Part shown: piece by piece, positions 21,434 through 33,300 of the stretch | How positions within the stretch are numbered: position 1 is the first letter of the stretch | Layout: each line of letters begins with the position of its first letter | DNA from: Amblyomma americanum | Lineage: Eukaryota > Arthropoda > Arachnida > Ixodida > Ixodidae | Direction: 5' to 3' | NCBI RefSeq assembly: GCF_052857255.1 | Contig: NC_135500.1 | Coordinates: forward strand, 163,211,683 to 163,275,682 | Length of the DNA: 64,000 nt | The notes under the pieces: model-generated | Seen by the model: the letters and a program-made list of their open reading frames with translations, nothing else | The model's database searches: none | What the model was told of the DNA's origin: nothing | Program-made: the position numbers and the translations under genes

Positions 21434-21638
21434 CTACGCCGTTGGAAGGGGAAATGAAAACAGGTTGTCCGGAGGAAAAACAAGAACACCCAGGATCAAC
21501 ATGCTGAACATCAGGTACCCGAGCAGCCACACAATCCACTCCCGCGATCGTAACTTCACAAACAGAGCGTCGTCTTCCCCATGTTCGGTGGCCTCTTCTG
21601 CATTCGCCTCAGGCTGCCACTTTGAAACGCGCACAAGC
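21434..21638 (-). CDS. Candidate exon with one transmembrane segment
   Basis: On the reverse strand a possible splice acceptor (pyrimidine-rich tract ending TATTAG, exon from 21638) opens a frame with an acidic stretch, EANAEEATEHGEDDALF. A strongly hydrophobic run follows (REWIVWLLGYLMFSMLILGV), long enough for one membrane helix. A GT donor is possible near 21489, which would give an exon of about 149 nt. The same frame also stays open to 21434. I do not recognise the family. The opposite strand is open too, so this could be chance. Listed only as the most protein-like unassigned frame in the area. Confidence 0.2.
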
Positions 21639-21793
21639 CTAATACCCCCCGGGAAGGCAGGAAAGACTTTGAGTTCCAGCAGAGGACAAGGGCATCGGCC
21701 CGAGCAAAATCCAAGCCAAAGATGGTGAAATACAAGATTAAAAAGTAGAGAAAAGAAAGAGAGTGCAACTTTGACGTGCTCTCCTTGCTGCAC

Positions 21794-23264
21794 TAGTCTC
21801 GTCCCAACCTTGCTTGCTTGCTAGATGTCCAGCTGAAAACACCTGCACTTTCGCTTCATCTTTCCGCGTTTGCCGTTTCGTTTTCTCTGTTATTATTTAC
21901 CAAGAAGCGTCCGCAGAAATCACACTGTCTTGTCATTTATTTATACTTTTTATCTTTCACTGCTTCACTCTTCTCTCCTCTTCAACTGTTGCGCCTCAGA
22001 CGAAGGGAGTATCCCCTTTCTCCCCGCTTCCCGGTAGGCGTCGCTCTTAGCTGCCGGCTTGGTTCCCCGGCTTGCGTGACTGAGCAGAAAGGCAGGCAGA
22101 CAGGCAAATGAGACACTTTCAGCCCGCAGCGGAGCGCACGTCCTCCGTTTTGTTTGCCGAGGTGTCTAGTCGTCAAGCCAAGAGGGGCCGGGTGGGCGAC
22201 GAACCACCAGCCCCCCGGCTTTCTTACTCTTTCATGCAGCTTGCACTCCCTCCTCTCCCCCTTCCTTCCTCCCCTACACCTCCTCACGTTTTCTTCATGA
22301 TGCTTAGACTATGCTGCGCACAAGAAAAGCAGAAGCAGCCCCCGTCCGTTGCTCGTATACCGCCGCTGCCACCACTACTCACGAAGCGGTGGTGGCGCTG
22401 TGGGACTGTATCCCTATTTAATCTCACCCGTTATCCCGCTGCTCGAGACAGCCGTCCCCAGCGCCCGTGCCGCACTTTGTAAATAATGAACTAGGTAAAC
22501 AGCCGCCGTCGCGTGAAGGAAGGAGAGCAGCGACACTGTCAGCCCCGGGTGGGTCGAAGCTTCCCACTGCGCGTGAATACAAGTAGCATGTTTGTGGGCA
22601 CCGCCTTTATCTTTCCTTTATTTTTACACAGCTACTTCTTTCCCTTCTTCCTTACCTTGTTTCTCTATTTTTACTTCCGGAAAAGAGAGGTGACAAGAGA
22701 GAAAAAGAGAGAGAAAAAGAGAACGGGTGTTTTCCAGTGTTTAATTTCTGTCTCCTTCGCTCGCGGCTTCCGCGTTGACTCTTCAGTTTTCCGCTTTTCT
22801 TAGTGCGAGCCTGCGTGCGCGCTCATGACGCTTGGCTGCCTGGAGGATTTGCCTAGCGGGGACTGCCTGCTCGCCTCAGTGGTATTTGTTTCTCTTCTTA
22901 TGCGCCCCTGTGTGCGTGGTAGGATGGAGGAGTTGCCGAGCGAGCGCAAGCGCTTTGAGACTCCGCTTCGCAGTTTAACCACTCTCGCGAAGGAGTCAGC
23001 GTGGAAAAAGTTTGAAGGCGTGAAGTGTGGGCGAGTATGGCACGAGGCGAGGAGGAGTGACAAGAAACATCCCGCGGGTTTAGCTCCCGGCGACGGTCGC
23101 CAAAGAGAAGGAAGTTAAGATGCCGGTGCGATTTTCACTTTTGTGACGAGCAGCGCGCCCTGGCAACCCCGGGGCTCTTGATTCCTGTTTGTTTTCAGTG
23201 CGGAAACACTATTCCCATGGGTAATCCCCGAGAAATGTTTTGCTATGTTTGTGGCGCTGTGCCA
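21794..23264. other. GC-rich stretches, no gene recognised
   Basis: About 21980-22570 and 22800-23170 are GC-rich with open shadow frames on both strands. About 22680-22725 is an AG-rich simple stretch. No domain, start context or splice-supported exon is convincing. Confidence 0.4.
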
Positions 23265-23385
23265 AGTGATATAAAGAAATAAAAGTGAAATATCTGAGCC
23301 TGGCATTCGAACCCACGGCAGCGCGAACAGATCAGCTTCGCTAGCCACTACGCGAGAGGACTACGCTATCTCTGCAGCCAAATTT
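23265..23385 (-). mobile_element. tRNA-derived SINE-like fragment
   Basis: The reverse strand has an A-box-like TAGTGGCTAGCG followed about 30 nt later by a B-box, GTGGGTTCGAATGCC. It then runs into a T/A-rich tail, TTTCACTTTTATTTCTTTATA. This is a pol III promoter arrangement with a short tail, distinct from the two SINE families below. It does not fold as a full tRNA by eye, so I call it a SINE head and not a tRNA gene. Confidence 0.45.
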
Positions 23386-24210
23386 CATCTGCAGCTAAAT
23401 TGCAACACACCCTCGCGCTGTGCATTACATACTGTATTTTTCATCAGCTAATGCTACTACCAAACTAATATTCGCTCTTTGAGCTACGTGGCGGTAGAGA
23501 AAGAAAGATGTGCGCTGCATGCGTTGGCGTGGACAACGTTGTGGCAGAAACACGGCACTACAGCAATATGCGTTTGCATTGACAATATTGCTGCAGAAAC
23601 GCAGCACTGCAGCACAGGCCGCCGGCGTACGTTGGGTAAATTGGCATTGACTATGCAAAAGTTGAAGGCTCGCTTTACTGACTCCCTGGGTCAGTGGACA
23701 CCCCAATAGCGCTTTCAGGTACGTGGCGGTGGTGTCTGCCTCTAATAAACAGTGTTTTCGCACTATTTTCAGTGCTTAGAAATGCTAAACCACCAGCCAT
23801 TTTTTTTTCTCGTCAGTATTTTAGTCCGGTAGCACTTATATTGGCCATTTCCGGCATTTGGGCGCTGTGTGTTTTTCTTTCGGTCTGTTCGTCGGTTTGT
23901 CGAAGCCGGTTTTGGGGCAGGTTGCTGACCTGCCCGCCGGGTGGTGGGCAACCTGCCTACCATAAGAGGCTGCTCCGGAAGAGCAACCTGGGTCAAAACC
24001 CAACCCAAGCAGCCCAAATCCCACCTGCCATAGCGCCTGCCATAACACCTGCCTTGTGCCACTGCGCCACTGGTCACCTGCCCACCGGATGGCTGACTAG
24101 TCAAGGTGTAACTGATTGCAACCAGGCGAGAACCTGGGTTGCTAATTAGGCGGCACCACCCCAGAGTGCACTGAGCTAAGCGGAACGAGCAGCAGTGGTC
24201 AGGATAATAA
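23386..24210. other. Unclassified, CCTGCC-rich segment
   Basis: Around 23900-24100 the motif ACCTGCC recurs many times. A perfect 8-bp inverted repeat (GGGCAGGT and ACCTGCCC) spans 23915-23935. It looks like part of an interspersed repeat, but I cannot place its edges. Confidence 0.35.
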
Positions 24211-24514
24211 TTGGTTTTTTGGGGGAAAGGAAATGGCGCAGTATCTGTCTCATATATCTTTGGACACCTGAACCGTGCCGTAAGGGAGGGGATAAAGGAG
24301 GGAGCGAAAGAAGAAAGGAAGAGAGAGGTGCCGTAGTGGAGGGCTCCGGAATAATTTCGACCACCTGGGGATCTTTAACGTGCACTGACATCGCACAGCA
24401 CACGGGCGCCTTAGCGTTTTTCCTCCATAAAAACGCAGCCGCCGCGGTCGGGTTCGAACCCGGGAACTCTGGATCAGTAGTCGAGCGCCCTAACCACTGA
24501 GCCACCGCGGCGGG
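24211..24514 (-). mobile_element. tRNA-headed SINE, family A, long-tail variant
   Basis: Read on the reverse strand from 24514, the tRNA-like head has the A box TGGCTCAGTGG and a perfect B box GGGTTCGAACCC. The family core follows (GTGCACGTTAAAGATCC and CCGGAGCCC). After the CCGGAGCCC block it departs from the other three copies and carries a C/T-rich segment and a GATATATGAGACAG-type tail, ending in an A-rich run. I see no clear target duplication. Transcription would be by pol III from the internal boxes, with mobility depending on a LINE. Confidence 0.8.
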
Positions 24515-27500
24515 GCTGGAGGAGAACGTGATTCGAATGGAGCTTGCACAGTAGCTAAATGAAGAAGAACTTGGGGTGGTAATTACGTGGTACGCCGGTG
24601 CCTCCTAGTGTGTCGTAGCTCCAGTCGACAATTGACGTCATGCTAGCGCACATATCCGCATTTGGCCTAATTACTCAAATCGACTGGCATTTTTTATCTA
24701 TACAGCAAAACTTGAAGGTTTGTGGAGGCCGGGGCACCGTGTATTTATCCTGTGTGCGGTTCTGTGGAAAAGGGGGAGAGAACGAAGTGAATGCTTTAGG
24801 AAAAGCAAGGATAACATGTTTGCTTGAAATACGGTTCCAGAACACATCTGTGCATGCTTTTTAGCCAGACCGCATTCATTATTACAGCTCTCCCGATCAG
24901 CGACAGACAGCCTTGCCAGGTACAGCTCCTCTTTCTGCGGGAGTCGTTCCCACTCAAGTCGCCGCGCGGACGTCGTTGGTTGATATCCTTCATTTCTAAC
25001 TCACCTCGTTGTTCTTCATCTTGCTGACCTTTCACCCAGTGCAGGATAGCTAAGCGAAACTGTTTCCGGTTAACTTGCCCACCTTCTCTCCTTCTTTCGC
25101 GATTGTGCTGGAGCTTTGCTCACTTGCACGCTCTCTCTCTCTCTCACCCACGCACTCACGCACACCAGAAGCAAGCGGCGAGAAAGACGGAAGAAAGTCA
25201 AGGCGGTTATGTTATCCAGGTAATGCTCGGTTGGCTACTCCACACTTAGCGAGGGTGACAAAAGGAGCGGCAGGGAGGGGTGCATGCTGTCTTTGCCAGG
25301 ATAACTGTGGCCCCGAAAACTGAAAGTAAAATCGTCTGCAGTAGGTCAAATATGTATAATTAAACAAACAACGTGCAATTTGGTTTGCTAGCAAGCGCGT
25401 CTGCTGGAGTCGAGAAAGGTGTGTGTAGTAGGTGAACGCGCATAACGAATGTAAGCATCCCTTGGTTGTTATTGCACAGTCCACCAACCGGTTTAGCTTA
25501 CTACTCAGCACTGAGCGATTTATGCGCTCAAATCTGACAAAGATTTATGAAAAATCTCACTTTCATAAACCCAACAAGATTATGAAATAGCGCACCATAA
25601 TGAATAAACACCAGAGAGTAAGTTGAGTTACTGCTAGCTTACAAAAACAAAATCCGACAAATAAGACACCGCAGGGAAAGAGTAAACAGTACTGACATTG
25701 ATATCTTCTGTGTCTCCCTATGTGCACAGTAGAGATATGGAGACGGAAGGAAAGAGAAATGAGGGGCTCATTATAATATACTTATTACAAATTACATACA
25801 TAGGACTTACTCAGTGGCATAATATATTTAGTTTTTAATTTTCACACGACTACTACGAAATAGGATGAATAGTTAATGATGTTCCACCTATCGGCTGACC
25901 GAAAAAGAAAATAGCAAAAAAAGTTTCGAATCATGTTGTCACCATTTATACTTTTGAAGTGCTGCGCTGGAAATCACGATTCATCTGAAACACTAAAGTT
26001 ATTTCAGCGACAGGAAGTGTCGGCCATTTCAGACGTGCTAGCGGCTGCAATCACTAGCGCCGCGTCAGCAAGAGTGGCGAGTCGTACAGCGTGCTTATTA
26101 GCCACAACAGAGCGCATGGCTGCGACGACAGCATTTAACCGGAGGCTAACGCCAGCACAACCAATCTGGCCCCAAGAAAACACGCGAAAGCAAAAAAAAA
26201 AAGAATCACCTGGAACAGCTCCGACGCGAAAACAATGAGCTCCCTGACAAGGGAGCAGATGTTCCCCATTATTTTGTAAACGACTCTGGTCGCCGAAGCG
26301 GGCATCGAAGTTCGCGACGAGTCGCTCCAGGGGCGATGGATGACGAGTCAAACAAAACACAAAAATGCGAAAAAAGGCTTGTGCGGGATCAACTGAAAGG
26401 ATAAAAAAAGGAGAGTTTCAACGCAAGTTGGGAAGAAAGCGACTCGACTAGGGGTCACAGCCCACAGTCGAGTCTGAGCACGTTTAAAATTGATTTCCCA
26501 CTCCGTTTGAACAAGTGAGTTCGGAGAAAAAAAGGAGTGGGGGTGCGGGGTGTCAGAGCCGCGCTTGGGCGGCAACGACAATAGAACCACGAAGGCATGT
26601 GCTCTTTTACCGAGTCTGCACTCAGGAACAACCAGGTCTGGTACCGCTTGGCATGGGCGGTCACGTTCGAAGAGAACAAAGAGAACGAGAGGGAAAGTGA
26701 AGGCTCCAAGGATTCCTTAAAGAGACCGAAGCAATCATGTCGGGTTGTTAATGCGTGTTTCCTTCCTTTTTTTGCCTCTGTGGTGGGCTATCCTATGGCC
26801 TTTTATTAGCTTTTTGTTTGTATATGTATACATTCTTTTTTGATGCGAAGTTGCTCCACTAGAGTTCGGGCTGTGTAAGCAATCTTCGAACTACGCGGGT
26901 CGACTTCGAAGTTAGTGTGGAAGTGAAAATTGACACCCATCTCTGCTAATGTTGAGTCTGCGGCGCACTTTTCCTGTTTGGTCTCACACGTGCGTGGTGA
27001 GACTAGAAGCACCCTTTCATCCACGTTATTTTTCAATTCGTTTTTCGCAGCTCTAGAGCCGATGACGAAGATGGAATTTTTAGAGTGGCTAGTTTCGCCG
27101 AGCTTCTCATTTTTTTCTTTTTGCATCCACTACAAGCCCGTCATTAAAATCCCAGTTTCGTAGGAACGTGTTGAGAAATCATTCCCCCCCCCCTTTTTTT
27201 TTTCTCTGGGAAGTTTCATACTGATCTTGAAACTACTCCAGGGGGACAAAGAAAAGAATAGTAGTGAAAGTATGACCCACACGTATCTAATAAATGAACG
27301 AGAGAGTGATATGTGTGGACGTGTTATGTTTACAGTGCACTGGACTGTTGAATGATGTCAGCTAATTTTGTCTGTCGAGACCGTGTTGCTATTCGTCACA
27401 GCGCTGGAGGAGGTTGCGTTCGGATATATCCGAAATCTCCAGACAGCTGCGACTCTCACTGCATCCGGCTGAAGGACATTGAGCAAGGGTTCTGAAAGAA

Positions 27501-29738
27501 ATTACGAGCACAAGATGACCTTAGCAAAAAACTCAGCTATAAGTAATTGAGGTTTAATCTAAACCAAAATAACTGTAATCGTCTAGCATGTCATACCACA
27601 GCTGAACTGATACAACCACACACAGCGGATTGCATAATGCGGAGACATGAGCAATAGCTCTAGCAACATTTTCTTATCAATTCGAATGCGCGTCTTCAAT
27701 CGCTGTTGTATTTATTTTTGAGCTGGAAAAATATTTTTTTTCCGGAGCAATACATGTGATAATTACTCGCTGCTCACGAATCAGCTGAACATTCAGTCCA
27801 TTTGAATCGGGCATTTTATACTGATGCGTTGTTGATGGCATTCGCATTTCTTTTCCATCTTTTCTGGTGAGCGGTAATCATTTCTTAACAAGTCTTTATT
27901 GGCAACTTGCTTTTTTATTTTAATTTAGTTTTTCTTAATTAGTATTTTGCACCTGAGTACTGTATTCTACTTCAGTCGCTAGCAGTGATGTTCTGTGCTG
28001 GAAAATTTCCCTTTCCAGATAATTTTAAGAGTAAATTTTGGCGAATAGAAAATTTTGAAGCAGTTTAAAAAAATTTTAGGACCCGATTTTTCTAGCTTTT
28101 CGGAGATTGCAGGGGTTTCATGACGCTTTAGGGAAAAATTATCTCGAAATAGGAATTTTCCGGTCTGATAGATGGTATTTTCAGTTACGGCAGAGAACAT
28201 TCCAGTGGATCTTTCACTGTTTTTGGTTGGAGCGCCAGAATAGTTCTGATTCGCAGGCCATTTTCATTACAATTTTAAATGTACGTTTTAGACAGCGAGT
28301 AGGATAGTAAAAGTAGATGTGGTCTGATCTGACCGATATAAGAAAATTGACTCCTCAGGGTTAAGTTTAAAGGAAAATGCTTTTTTCAAGAAACGATGGC
28401 TCGATCGAATTGAGCTCTCGCTGACTGTATGGAAAATGAAACTTAGTGTCAAGAGTTCAAAATTAATATATGCTGTCAGCAAGGTTTTCTGCTATTGAAA
28501 GGAAAATAAAAAAATTCATAACTTTATAATAATAGGTTTTATGCGCACGTGCGATAGCTTCTGAAAAGAGGCGGAAAATAAGAGATGAAAGTAAAGTTGC
28601 GGGAATTCACCCTCTTGCAGGGTCTCGTATTTTTTGTACGCATTAAATATGAGCTTTAGCCGGTGCAGTGAATTTGAGTACTATAAACTTGAGAAGTCTT
28701 GAAAATATTTAAAGCTGCAGCAATCACGTGGAAAGGCGGAGATGACAGTTATTTTTTGATAAGGTGCTTTGAGTCTAAGGCTGGCTCTGAAATATCCATG
28801 CTGAACGATTCTCTATCGTAGTTTGGCTAAGTGATCAGTCCCGGCATGCCATGAACTCGAAGTGGCGATCGTTGAAGGCATGCTGGGAAGCTGCAGGCCG
28901 CATTAACAGGACCGGTACAGGTCGCGTCACTTAAAATATTCGTAACGGGTCATAAAATACCGCCGCCTTGACGTCCCCATGACGCCATAAAATGATATCA
29001 GTGACTGATTCTGTGTAACCAGCTGGGTAGTGCGGCGTCATGCATATAGTGTATAACACTGCATGACAAATATTTTACAAAAAAAAGATGTGGTGGGACC
29101 ACAGGTCCACCTGACAAATTCAACGTGCTTGTTGACGTTATCGCATATTGCTTATTCGTTATTTCTCTCTGTGTCTTCTTGTTTTGATGTACGTTAATTA
29201 TGTGCGATAGAAAAAAAAGATACAGCATGCATAGAGGAGGTTTAGTGCAACGCTCATAATTCATAGTGCCAATGATTATACCTTTCTTTATGTGTGTCCG
29301 GTAGCTCGGATAACCTCGACAAATATTTGTTCAGGCAGATGCCACTGTCATCGTGCACTTATTCCACATTATATGTGTTATTTCCAATCAGCGAAACACA
29401 CTGCGAATGCTCCTTACGGTGTTAGCTTTGATAAGCAGCAGCTGTTATAATTACAGTACATTATTAGGTACTGTTGTATGAGTTGTTGCAAGACCTACTA
29501 GATAAACTGGCCTCATTTGCAAAGCGCCACCGCTGAAACCAGTGTAACCTGGTTATGTGGCCTGGACTATGCGGTGGTAGTTAATCACGTTCGACAGTTA
29601 TCAAAGGATCTAGAGGCTATGCGGGTCTGTGACGCCTGTGCGGTGTGGCCTCGGCGTTCAATTGTCTCATTACATGTCTCGTTCTGTGTTTGCACGTGAA
29701 ACGCGACGAGAGGGAAAGGATGAAGCGATTGAGAAGGA
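24515..29738. other. No gene recognised
   Basis: Long A/T-leaning sequence. There are small GC patches near 25200 and 26050-26250, a short TC run (about 25131-25146) and many T/A homopolymers. Open frames up to 118 codons (26004-26360, reverse) show no domain. 27970-28480 is rich in AAATTTT-type motifs but has no edges I can define. Confidence 0.45.
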
Positions 29739-29749
29739 GGAGAGAGAAA

Positions 29750-29992
29750 TATTGGTTTATGGCTTATGGGGCGTTAACGTCCCAAAGCGACCCAGGCTAT
29801 GAGAGACGCCGTAGTGAAGGGCTCCGGAAATTTCGACCGCCTGGGGTTCTTTAACGTGCACTGACACCGCACAGTACACAGGCCTCAAGAATTTTGCCTC
29901 CATAGAAAATTCGACCGCCGCGGCCGGGAAAGAACCCGCGTCTTCGAGTCAGCAGCCAAGGTCCATAACGACTCAGCCACCGCGGCGGCAAT
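29750..29992 (-). mobile_element. tRNA-headed SINE, family A, copy 2
   Basis: The core matches the copies at 38.6 and 44.5 kb: GGACGTTAACGCCCC, the CCGGAGCCCTTCACTACGG block and GTGCACGTTAAAGAACCCC. The B box is damaged (GGGTTCTTTCCC). A perfect 11-bp duplication, GGAGAGAGAAA, flanks it (29739-29749 and 29993-30003), the signature of LINE-mediated insertion. The 3' end is an ATAAACC-type tail on the reverse strand. Confidence 0.85.
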
Positions 29993-30077
29993 GGAGAGAG
30001 AAAAAGAAAAAAGAACAAAGCGAGCTCTTTTTTCAGAAGTAATGCCGGGTTGGCTTCTGAGCCACAGCGTTTTTAAT

Positions 30078-30240
30078 CGTCAGTAAGGGTTCGTCAGTAG
30101 GGGTGTGCAAATGGTGTGTTTTTCGATACCGGGTCGAACGCGAATAGAATAGCCAAAAAACCGAGTTGAATACGAATAGAATAATGAAAGAACCCAGTCA
30201 AATATTCATATGATTATTCGCTACTTGTACTGATGTTCAT
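30078..30240 (+). mobile_element. Possible hAT-type element end
   Basis: TAGGGGTGTGCAAAT starts at 30098 and resembles the CAGGGGTGTGCAAA terminal repeat of hAT elements. An 8-bp direct repeat, CGTCAGTA, occurs twice just outside (30078-30085 and 30092-30099). It is followed by GAATAGAATA-rich sequence. I find no matching right end, so this is weak. Confidence 0.25.
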
Positions 30241-30326
30241 GATATCCATGAAAAGGAAATATCTTTGCGAAACAGCGAAAATCTTGAGGAAGTGCTATGA
30301 CTCATGGAGACCTAGGTGGACCATCT

Positions 30327-30340
30327 AGGTCACGTGACCT
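30327..30340. promoter_or_regulatory. 14-bp perfect palindrome with E-box and AGGTCA half sites
   Basis: AGGTCACGTGACCT is its own reverse complement. It holds a CACGTG E-box and two nuclear-receptor half sites (AGGTCA and TGACCT) with a 2-bp spacer. Whether it is used is unknown. Confidence 0.35.
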
Positions 30341-33300
30341 CGTGGCGTCATGACAACCTGCGCGTCGGACTGTGAACAAACTGACCGCTGTGATAGGTCA
30401 CGAAACGTTACTCGGGAAGAACACCCCGGGTCCAGAAGTCCCACCAGTGGCAGCATCTGCCATCGCAGGGCATTGGTGTATCCCTTCACTGCTGCACCAG
30501 TGCGCCAGAAGTGGCTTGAAGATTCCCAGCGATCTGAATGTGAAGTTGAGAATGACCAACAGGGCACCCACTACGCGACATAGAAGGGAGCCGCTTGTGT
30601 TGTCTCTTTTTGACAAGGACTACACTATGGTGTGCGATATAGGACAGGCAGGGGTAGGTCCGGGACACTATTTCTGTTGCTTCCCAGTTGCAATCTTGCA
30701 GTTTATTTTTTATATCCACCTCCTAGAAAAGCCGTGAACGTTAAACATTTGAACACTTTCGGGTTATACTCAAGAAAGTCTCCCGTTCTTTCTAAGGCGC
30801 CCAGTAGCGGCCAAGACTCTCTGGATGGCTTGCTTGACGCTGCTTTCCTATCAAGATTATTAGTTGTTATTCTTACATTGTTCGCATTCTTTGCATAACT
30901 TTAAAACTTGCGCTCAGTCGAAGCAATGCATTTAAGTAGCTTTAGTCGTGTCAGAGTGTATTACTTGGACGGCTAGATGTTGGATTGTTTAGAGGCTACC
31001 ATGTCCTGCCTTTCCCACTTTCGAGCCCACTTATGATCACACAGACAATATCGTCCCTAAACCAGCGTGAAAGAATGGTAGCGGCATTTGGAGCGCATAT
31101 CTTTATCCGTTGTGCTTGCTTCTTACAGCCTCTATCACTTTCTTTCTATTTTACAACTCTCCTCTCTATCCTCCAGTTCATGGTAGTCCCTCGAAATACC
31201 TCCTGGTTGAGCTCCCTGCTTAACTGTTCGTCCGCCACCGACCGCGATGCATCACTCCTGGTTTTCTCGCCTGTCTAAGAGAAATTAAAAAGAAAATGAG
31301 AGCACAAAGTGCGAAGAATACAAGGGAACATTTGCAGGAACCCGGAGAGATCAGTGAGCTGCCTTTAAAATTGTAAATAGCTTTTGCATTGTTCGCATGG
31401 GTGGATATAAAAGAAAAAGAAAACGAAAGAATAGACGCTGGGTTTTGAGCCTAAGAGGTCAAGGACAGGAACGGTAAGGTGACGCAGGTGTGGAAGCAAA
31501 TTTTCTTCACTGCCTGCCACGTGTAGAAGCCGGCAACACGCCAAAGTAGAGCGGGAAGGGGGGCGGGGGGTCGAATGGAAAAAGAGGGCGAGGAGGGTAG
31601 GAGGGCAGGACGTGACCGGTCAGCCAGTGGGTACAGGCTGGTGCAGGAGACGAGGCCGCTCTAAGCTTCAGGCCAGGTTCGCCAGAAAGCGCGCACTGAC
31701 GCATTTGCACATGCGGCTATGAGAGGATGATCTGAAAGTAAAGGAGACGAAGTGAAAGGGAGCAAATAAAGAAGCAAAGAATAAGCGCTAAGAACGAGAT
31801 AAGAAGAAATTTACGTGTAAGAGTGAACACAGCAGACAGATAGCAGGAAAGCGAACGCCGCGGCGCCGAGATTGAAAAGGAGAGAGGCCTCGCGGGCGAG
31901 CGCGAACCGCGTATTGTCGCGAACGGCGTCAGCGCAGCCGCGTACCGGTGGCGGCGCATTTCTGGGCCGACGTTGAAGGAAAAGCATTGGATTCCTTCTC
32001 TGGGCGGACGCGGAGATATTGCGGCGCGCGCTCCCCTGGCTCGTGTTTTGTCTCCATTTAATCATCCATGGAGGGCGCGCGTGGTGACATATAAACATAT
32101 AAGCTCGTATATATTAGAAGTAAGGACATTTTATGTATGTCTCTTTGCGCGAGGGCTTACGCAGGGAAAACTTGCATAAACGTCTTTCGAGACGAGCTTG
32201 TTCGCTGCGGACGGGCCAAGGAGCGCATACGCAGATATTCGAATTTGCTGCCTCCTCTTTGCTATATCGGGAGGAAGGAAAAATAAAGAGAAAAAGTAAC
32301 AAGAAAAATGAGATGAAACCAAGGCTTTCCCCACTTCTGACAGGATGCATGAAAAGAAGGGAGAGTAAGATCCCCTATTCAGTTAGGGGCATGCGGAGGC
32401 TCTGCTTTTCCAAGCCGGATGCACGACCCGATACGATCTGTCTCGAGGAAGCGGGGGTGTTGAATTCCTTTGGCGAGCATTCTCCTGCTTCGTATTAGAG
32501 CGGAGCTTGTTTTGATGTATTGTACGAAGGCTTCTACGCATCATTCCGATTTCGAAACAAAGATTGCTTCCTATTTTTTTTCACGTGCCTTGGCGGTCAT
32601 TTGGTGCCTGCATTCATCAGCTGTTTGGCAAGGCCAAAATTTTTAACCATCGAGAAGAGTGAAACAGAGTGCTCGAAACCTAGACTTTGCCATTACTATT
32701 TGCAAAAAAACTAAGAAAATGAATGCAAACAATGTGTGCGTCAAGACAGTGGTATGACTGCGAGGAAATGTTTAACAACACTGGTCAATCTCTTAAACTC
32801 TTTGTACGTACAAGTATGCTAATTAATAAAAGCAGACTGCTGATAGAGCGGAATTCCTAGAGCTGTTCTAAACCTTTCGCACCAAACTGAATATTTTTTA
32901 ATACTTAATGCCTCGCTTGTTCTTCTTCGGCACTGCAGTGGCTAGCTTGCTTTGTGGAAACTACCACTGGGTCAGTTGCTTCGCAGTATTCAGTCGTCAG
33001 TAGAGAACCGTTTTGTCAAAGACAACAACATTCTAGTGGACTTAAGATATCACCGTTAAATCTGCGCTGTTAAACGTATAAATATGCCTCACTTTGAATA
33101 AACTTGGAGTTTTGAAGCTGACGTTTCCACTAAACTGACGATACGATTAAGGTGAGATTAAACGAACTACAAAACACTCTTCGGTCCGGATTTTTTCCTT
33201 TGAAGCCTCACTTCGCCATTCGAAAAGGCAGTCTGCGCCTTTGTAAAACAAAATTCGAGCCTCCAGTAAAATGCCTTGCTACTGCCTGTTCGAAAGCTGT

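Noticed and set aside
24440..24514. A tRNA gene on the reverse strand
   Set aside because: A and B boxes are present but the stems do not pair as a complete tRNA, and the sequence continues into a repeated SINE core found at three other sites.
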